Shown: positions 57,772 through 64,000 of the stretch, piece by piece | Numbering within the stretch: position 1 is the stretch's first letter | How the letters are laid out: each line of letters starts with the position of its first letter | NCBI GenBank assembly: GCA_037179385.1 | Contig: CM074193.1 | Coordinates: 39,154,846-39,218,845 of the forward strand | Source: Holothuria scabra | Taxonomy: Eukaryota > Echinodermata > Holothuroidea > Aspidochirotida > Holothuriidae | Direction: 5' to 3' | DNA length: 64,000 nt | Notes under the pieces: model-generated | What the model was told of the DNA's origin: nothing | Database searches by the model: none | The model's input: only the letters and a program-made list of their open reading frames with translations | Translations under genes and position numbers: made by a program

Positions 57772-57852
57772 AGCGAGTTTAGTTATTTATTGCCGCATGA
57801 CATTAAGGGCACAACGTGGGATACACAAACCGAGCTCAGCCAATGTATTGAG
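57772..57852 (-). repeat. Short dispersed repeat, copy 2 (inverted)
   Basis: The reverse-strand partner of 41901-41990. Confidence 0.55.
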
Positions 57853-58299
57853 TTTCATTGCTTTCGTGCAGTATGTGCATACTTACACTAAGTATAAGTC
57901 TACGTGTCTAGCCTAAAAGAACAAAAACAAGGTTGTCTGCAGACTTAAATTATCCAATTAGTATTAATTTTACACTAAAAGGCAATTGAGGTACAGAAGC
58001 AACTGCACGAAACCACACTGAAAGGTCCGATAATATGAAGACGACAAAGTTGGATATCTTATCTATGAACCAAAATTACATTAAAAACAGAAAATAGCCA
58101 CTATTTGTAAGGAACAGTAAGAAAGGAAAACATGTCAACTTAGATGGCGATTCAACAAAAGAATCGTACTGATGCCTTCAGACAAATACAGTGAAAGAAC
58201 AAGAGGGATAAGTATATCCCAAATGTCGGGATTGTAATGGTAAAAAACTGAGACAGGACAAGACCCAATGAAGATTATTAATGCACCAATTTTTGGTTC

Positions 58300-60030
58300 C
58301 TTGTGTAACAAAGGAACCTATGCAGTCACCTTGGCGTATGTATGTGTGTGTGTGTGTGTGTGTGTATGTGTGTGTGTGTGTGTATGTGACGGATTGGAGT
58401 GCGAGGTATGTGGTGCGATAACTCAATAACCGAGTGATCAATTTTTTTCAAACTTGGTATGTATGTAGATGTTGTGGAGTAGATGTGCCCTATCGTTTTT
58501 GGTGGAGGTCACTGGTGATCACCAGAGGCCAAAAACTGAATTTCTGTTAGTAGCTGTAACTCAGTATCCGTTGTCCAAGCAGTGGCATCATTTTAGGATA
58601 AGTTAGACTGGTAGGAGGTGAAAATGTTGGTACATTAACCAAAATAATTGGAAAGGGTCGAAAGGTCAAAAAGTAATGTTTTATTGATATCTTGCCACTG
58701 AAACATTTTAGAGGGGTGGTGTAATGGAGATTTGTGTTCGTCTAAGTGAAATGCACGTGATGACCCCCCTTGACCTCACTTGACCTCATTTGACCTTTTG
58801 ACCTTTGTGACTTTTTTGTGACTTTTTTGTGACGTCAAGATTTGTCTTGATCAGACGAACCAAAAAGGCTATTACACTACCCTCCTACAATGTTCGTTAC
58901 TTGAGTTACTGACATTTAAATGACAGGCTAGTGTGTACATGTAGGTCATATGTAGGCCTATTGCAATGCCAGGTATGCGGTGCAATTACTCAATAACCAA
59001 GTAACATAGTGGAAATAACGGAAAGTTGTGTTCGTCTAAGTAAAGTGCACGTTAAGACTCTTTGGGTCTTTGTTCAATTGGTTTAAAAGTCCAGCTGAAG
59101 TTTAATGCCTTTAGACAAATGCAATGTATAAAAGAAAAGAAGAATTATAACCCCCTCTCAGTCTAAAAGCAGTTTACTTAACAATCAGGACAGTAATGCA
59201 ATTATTATTAAAAACAACCTTTTCCTCACATACAGTATTGAATAAAGTTATTCACAGTGCAAGCTAAGATTCCAATTTCAATAGTAAAATATGAAAGCAG
59301 TTTCTCTTCTTTACCTCTGCTTTTACCCTAGGGACTACAATGCTGTTTCTAACACCCTCTTTAGGTTAAAAGGTCAAGTTGAAAGTCATTTATTAGATTC
59401 TACAGAGCTATGTTTGTTTCTTGGTCTTCTAGCCAAATTGTGAAGAAGTAATTGGTGGTAATAAATCACTATCGGGCTGCCTTTAGTAGCAGAATTGTGG
59501 GCTTTTCCTTATTTTTGCTTTTCAGGCAAACACATTGGGTAGTCTAAAGGACAACCATGACATAATTTCTAGTCATCCATCATAAATTTTGGTGGTCAGG
59601 AATGACCAGATGACTGTTAAATTTCTTTGGTGCAGAAGAGACTAAGGTTTTGATCTACTTTGACTGTATTTGACCTTTGTGACTTCTTTTTAAGGTCTGG
59701 ATTTGAATTGTTGAGATTGACCAAAAAGGCAATTAACTAACCTCCTATACTACCCCAAACTCAAGTAAATGACATTTTAGTGAAAGGTGATGAATGTATT
59801 TGTCGCATGGAAGTGGGCAGTGTGCAGTGTGATAATTTGAAAAGTTTAGTGTTCCATTTCTCTCAAACGGCAAGTGCTTGTATGATTTTGAAATTTAATG
59901 TGCCCCTATGTTTTTGGGTGATGGCCAAAAGTCATTGGGGTTAAAGGTGCAAATTATGCCTTACCTTGGGAATACCTTAATACAATATCATCTTTAATGC
60001 AAGGAACCATAGTGCCCTTGGGCTCTTGTT
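58300..60030. repeat. Long-period degenerate tandem repeat
   Basis: Blocks recur in order about every 550-850 bp: gcgataactcaataaccgag/ gcaattactcaataaccaag, tttgaccttt/tgtgacttttt, and accaaaaaggc with ctaccctcctac/cctcctatac. Near the ends, caaaggaacctatgcagtca and aaggaaccatagtgccc mirror each other loosely. A (GT)n run lies at 58339-58385. It is non-coding. Confidence 0.65.
58339..58385. repeat. (GT)n microsatellite
   Basis: GT repeats with two ta interruptions. Confidence 0.95.
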
Positions 60031-61119
60031 TTAACACTATTAATAACATTTTTCACTTTTCTCGACATTTTCATCTTTCATTTTAACAAATGATAAGAAT
60101 AACTTGATTTTTCCTAACTTACTCGTGGTGATGTTGATACCTTGAACACTGTTTTGGATTCCGTACCTCACAATTGCACTATGGAACCGTTACATTTAAC
60201 ACTAAGGGAACTTATACAAACAGGGTCCAACAGCTCCTTCAAAACCGTCACTGCTGTCAGTGCTGTGCACCAAATACTAAAGGCACGAAGTAGTGCGGCC
60301 AACATTTGTTGGACAGTGGAATCCCCCAGGCAACATTTCGAAATTTCGAAACCAAGACAAGCACTAAGTTGAAAAATGTTACTAGAAGCACAATTCGTTG
60401 AGGCGAAATGTTTTGTCTGTCTTATAGGATGTTTGAAAATTTGGAGCGTATTTTGGAGATCGTTTATACAATGCTTTTGCTGTGTTGTCTTCTATGCAAA
60501 ACTGAAAACTTGGTATCTGGTTGAAGGATATTCCTTTCCTATGAGCGAAATCGAAGTATATCTTAGGGACGACTGCGGTTCGCTCGTGTTTTTTTACTGT
60601 TACTTCCAAACTGATAAAGGATCATTGACAACTTGGAAATTTTTCGACATTTTCCTTTCTTTAATTAAATATTTTGGGAACCTTACATGATAGAAAGCTG
60701 AATTTTGGGGCAAGAAATCCAAAAATTATGATTTTTGTTAGAAACCTTAAGATCTAGTGTGGTCTCCATGGGGGTCGATCTTTACCCGAAAATGTGGGAA
60801 TGACCACTTCCGTCTAAAATTTTCTCTGTAAAAATTTGAAGTCAATTGGTGTCTTTGTTGGGGACATGTCCTCCGCCTCCCCCCAATCGACGTGCATGGT
60901 CGTCTCTGTTGAAAAATAAGCTCTTCCTCTTACGAGTAAAATTTAGCAAAAAAATGAGAAATTAAGTTTTGGCGCTCTTTTTCGAATATTTGAAATTTGG
61001 AAACTCTCCCTTGGGACAGTAACTGCGAATACCAATAATTTTATTGGAAAATCTGGCAATCGATTCAAAAACGTCAAATCAGAAACAATTCAAAATAATT
61101 TTTGATTATTTTTCTTACT

Positions 61120-61285
61120 TATGGAACCTACCGCCATTGTGCGTAATGCTCCGCATAAGCAATGGAGTAGGGAAAACAAGGCAGTGAGCCACAACTGGAA
61201 AAAGGGCCATGGCCGGCCGAATTGAACCAATAGGTTGGAAACTGGGTCGTACAAAGCTCTAACTAACTAACTAACTAACTAATTC
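61120..61285 (+). repeat. SINE-like repeat, longest copy with (AACT)n tail
   Basis: It begins atggaacctaccgccattgt and contains aatggagtagggaaaacaag, gtgagccacaactggaaaaa, ggccatggccggcc, attgaacca and ggttggaaactgggtcgta. It ends in a simple (aact)n tail at about 61259-61283. A short length, no coding capacity, several dispersed copies and a simple tandem tail fit a SINE. I could not identify a convincing tRNA or 5S head, so the origin is open. Confidence 0.7.
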
Positions 61286-61781
61286 AAACACACATTTGTA
61301 AATCACGTTGGTTGAACTCTTTACTGAATTTGGAGGAAGAGCAATACAACCATGATATCCTGCATTGGGTGAAATTATTAAAGCTCAAGAACAGTCCACC
61401 ACAAACTTATTTTGGAGCCACAGCTAAATTTCACAATTTCCTTCTTATTTCTTATTAAAGTATCTTTCATCATATTTTAAGACTTCGGTATAATCCGGAG
61501 GTATAGGTGAACCAAACATTAACTTCTAGTAAATTTCACATTTGAAGAGAAAAACTGTTGTCACAATGACTCTCTACAGCCAATTATGAAACAGAGCAGT
61601 CTGCTACACTACTTCAAGTGTAGACGACTGTTCTTGCCCTTTAAACCATTCCACTTTGTCGATAACACCGGGGAAACGGTGTGTCTTTTTCTTAATTGCT
61701 CTAGAAACTGAGATCAAAGAAGCCAATATTTTCTTATCGCAAATAAGCTAATGGTAAATTTACTGACATTTCCTTGAACAG

Positions 61782-61964
61782 GCACTTCATGTGGAACTCC
61801 GCTGCTGAATAGAATTTCTGTAATGATCACCCCAAATTTAACAAAATATGAAAACGGAACAGTGGTAACATTTTCATGCAATGAAGACCGATACTTGGCT
61901 GGAGACCCCAGTGCGAGGTGTCAGGAAGGAAAATGGATATTCACGGAAGAGCCAGCCTGTAGAG
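61782..61964 (+). CDS. CCP exon 12
   Basis: The exon is 183 bases, phase 1-1, with acceptor atttccttgaacag and donor gtatgt. It begins TSCGTPLLNR and contains KYENGTVVTFSCNEDRYL, then ARCQEGKW and PACR. Cysteine and Trp spacing is that of the 183-base group. Sequons NLT and NGT are present. The Cys-Pro-x-Gly-Tyr turn of most copies is replaced by CNEDRY, so the hypervariable-loop side of this module differs. Confidence 0.93.
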
Positions 61965-63983
61965 GTATGTGTTCAATGAAAACATGAAGTTTTTTGCTAA
62001 CTCGCATCATGGTTTCTTCCTTACTTTAACCTGGGACCTGTAAGGGAAGGAGAAACAAACCTTATGACTTCCATATGTGCGCTTGAGTTTCATATTGTCT
62101 AATTTTCCTGCATGAATATGCTCGCTACCACACGACCAAAACTCCGACTCATGAGAAACGTAGCTAGCACGCAGGTAACCGACCAGCATGTACCCAGGAG
62201 GTAATACGGACCTCTCACGCATCTGATACGCATAACACACACAAACAGACAAAAGTTTCCCCGAACCTCGTTCAAAACCTGACCTGTCCACAGAAATTTT
62301 TCTTTATACAACAGAATCGGGTTCCTTGTATGGAACAAGCCAGTGATGGCTTACCCGCACTACACTTAAAATGAAATGGTTTTAATTAAAGCAGCCAACT
62401 TTCCTATCAAAATCACCCAAGACTAAATGTGAAGTTGTAAAAATTTGGTCCAAAATCTTCCCAAATCAAGAAAAGTCCTCCATTTGGATATGCATAATAA
62501 TTCTTGCACCTATGACCTGGCCGTGCGATGTGTAGAAATTACGCGGTTACATTTGTGTAGATAGCCGCGTTATATATATACAACAAACGAATGGACATGG
62601 GTACACATAACTCTTGGTTAACCCCAAAATGAAAATCAAGTATATGGAATGTAACAGATATCGCATCATTGTTTAAACAAGAAGTTTCTACATGACGTGA
62701 ACAGGTTAACGTTATATTGTGCTAATGGTACACTTAAAGGCATTCTTTCAAGGCCTTCAATGATCTTGTTATAAAGAAGGTTTTTATATTGTTGATATTT
62801 CATTTACATACCACAAAAATCTAAATTATCAGTTAGTTTTTTTTTTTTAAGAATTGATTGAGTCTTAATTTCTATTGACCTTTGCAGTTTCATTTCATTT
62901 CATTTATTTGTTTTTTCACTACAATGTACAATATTACATAATATAACAGTTACATGGTAACAATATAGAATAGACAGAGTAGTGAAAGGAAGTGAGCCAC
63001 AAAACCCTTGGGGCTTAACATTAAAGGCAGAACACTCCCTTAAAAGAAAAAGTGTAAAGTACAAAAACAAAACAACAAAACAAAACAGTTGATGCGTTAA
63101 ATATGTTCAGTGTCCAACAACGCCTCTAGCGCAATATGACGGTGTAAAAATGGTATAAAATAATTAGACGAGGAAAAAGACTTGCTTTGATACATTCATA
63201 TAGAAGTAAATTCTATCAGTTTGAATGAGGTATAATGATATATATGATAAACTTACGCATGAACCCCAAATTCACAAAGTAGATCGTACTTCACCTGGCA
63301 CCTGGTAGACTATCTCCACATTAATTGAAACCTTAGGATACCCTATAAGAATACTTCTATGTCCGCACCTTCTTCTTAATCTGCATCGTCGGCAACTGAT
63401 GCGACAATAGCACGCCATGGGCAGTTGAGTGACTGTGCCATACTAGCCATTCCATTAAAACTTAGTATATTATATAAGCTTTACAGTTATACACAATCTC
63501 TTGGCCAGCTCAAAACCTGTCCAAAGCATTCTCACACTGGAAAACAGTAGCAACTAAAACTACTTTTTTCAGGAAGGCCATTGCAAACGTCAACAAATCT
63601 ACAAAACAAAACAAAATTTTGGAGTCTACAAAACTCTGTAAGAAGCTTCTGGTTATGACCACGGGTATAAGTAATTGTACTAAGCTTAAGAAACCCTTCC
63701 GTTATATCTCAATCGTACACATCTGACACAATTTAAAACAGCTCAATCATGGCACCATGTCACCATGTTCTTGAAGTTCGTGTAATATGGTTGTTTTGAA
63801 GTGACTATTTGTGATACGCCTTACGCACTTTATTTACTTGCTTGCAAAATTCTCTAGGATATAGTCAAACAATAGATTTCTATATGTAAGAAGTGTTCAA
63901 CACTGAATAAAAAGTGATTGACAACTGCATTACAAAACATTTCTTTAATTGATATTCAAACTAATTTGTTATGTGTTTTACAG
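61965..63983 (+). other. Intron after exon 12
   Basis: The only recognisable content is a LINE 3' tail on the minus strand (62888-63180). The remainder is AT-rich with no visible exon. Confidence 0.5.
62888..63180 (-). mobile_element. LINE 3' tail (CR1/L2-like)
   Basis: Read on the minus strand: aagccccaagggttttgtgg, ctcacttcctttcactactc and tgtaatattgtacattgtag, ending aataaatgaaatgaaatgaa. This is the non-coding tail pattern of CR1/L2-type LINEs and shares the aataaatgaaatgaa end with the LINE at 55285. No coding sequence is left. Confidence 0.65.
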
Positions 63984-64000
63984 GATGTAATGCGACCACT
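63984..64000 (+). CDS. Start of the next exon (cut by the window edge)
   Basis: An acceptor tgttttacag at 63974-63983 is followed by GA, then codons for Cys-Asn-Ala-Thr-Thr up to the edge. The phase matches the array: two bases complete a split codon and a cysteine follows at once. The Cys-Asn opening directly after the split codon is like exon 1 (Cys-Asn-His) and unlike the Ser-Pro-Cys opening of the 183-base exons. Too little is visible to name the domain. Confidence 0.6.

Larger units (their letters stand above)
57306..61781 (+). other. Intron 11-12
   Basis: It includes an inverted copy of a short repeat (57772-57852), a long-period degenerate tandem repeat with a (GT)n run (58300-60030), and a full-length SINE-like copy (61120-61285). 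Open frames at 60142-60690 are not convincing. Confidence 0.5.

Noticed and set aside
58178..58441. Thr-His repeat frame on the minus strand
   Set aside because: Translation of the (GT)n run.
60142..60690. Adjacent open frames on + and - strands
   Set aside because: No domain, no conserved cysteine pattern and overlapping frames on both strands; treated as chance.

Overview
The window is eukaryotic, intron-rich, AT-rich and crowded with repeats. It looks like the nuclear genome of a marine invertebrate, probably a deuterostome and perhaps an echinoderm. That assignment rests on the style of the repeats and on the sushi-exon gene, and it is only a guess. There are no operons, CRISPR arrays or complete intronless genes.

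The one convincing gene lies on the + strand from about 24.4 kb to past the right edge. It has twelve intact small exons (24379-24615, 30230-30415, 34949-35113, 35639-35824, 36976-37158, 39020-39202, 40436-40618, 42017-42199, 43775-43957, 44954-45136, 57123-57305, 61782-61964) and the first 17 bases of a further exon at 63984. Each full exon encodes one complement control protein (CCP, sushi) module, begins and ends in phase 1, and has AG/GT borders. Eight of them are exactly 183 bases long with cysteines at fixed places (residues 4, 33, 47, 60; Trp 52). This is an exon-duplication array for an extracellular, N-glycosylated, CCP-rich protein. Its N-terminus, membrane anchor and other domains lie outside the window, so no gene symbol is given. 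Two more copies in the same series are dead: 46517-46685 has a frameshift and a lost cysteine, and 50437-50617 has an in-frame stop and a lost donor.

Region by region: 0-24 kb holds no recognisable exon. It contains short-period repeats, (AT)n arrays, a decayed Penelope-like element (PLE) with a GIY-YIG endonuclease and hammerhead-like motifs (5.9-6.95 kb), non-autonomous DNA transposons and SINE-like repeats. From 24 to 50 kb the CCP exons are separated by introns full of the same repeat families, including a 1.25 kb CACTG-ended element inserted in a 155-bp tandem repeat. From 50.6 to 57.1 kb one intron is packed with retroelement debris: (AT)n arrays, a 321-bp tandem repeat carrying tRNA-like units, two PLE fragments arranged as inverted repeats, a tRNA-like unit between inverted repeats, and a CR1/L2-like LINE reverse transcriptase on the minus strand that ends just before the next splice acceptor. 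From 57 to 64 kb there are two more CCP exons, a long-period tandem repeat, a full-length SINE-like copy, a LINE 3' tail and the start of the next exon.

The points most worth a second look are the birth and death of same-phase CCP exons, the three hammerhead-ribozyme-like motifs linked to PLE and (AT)n sequence, and the repeated association of (AT)n arrays, inverted PLE fragments and tRNA-like units.
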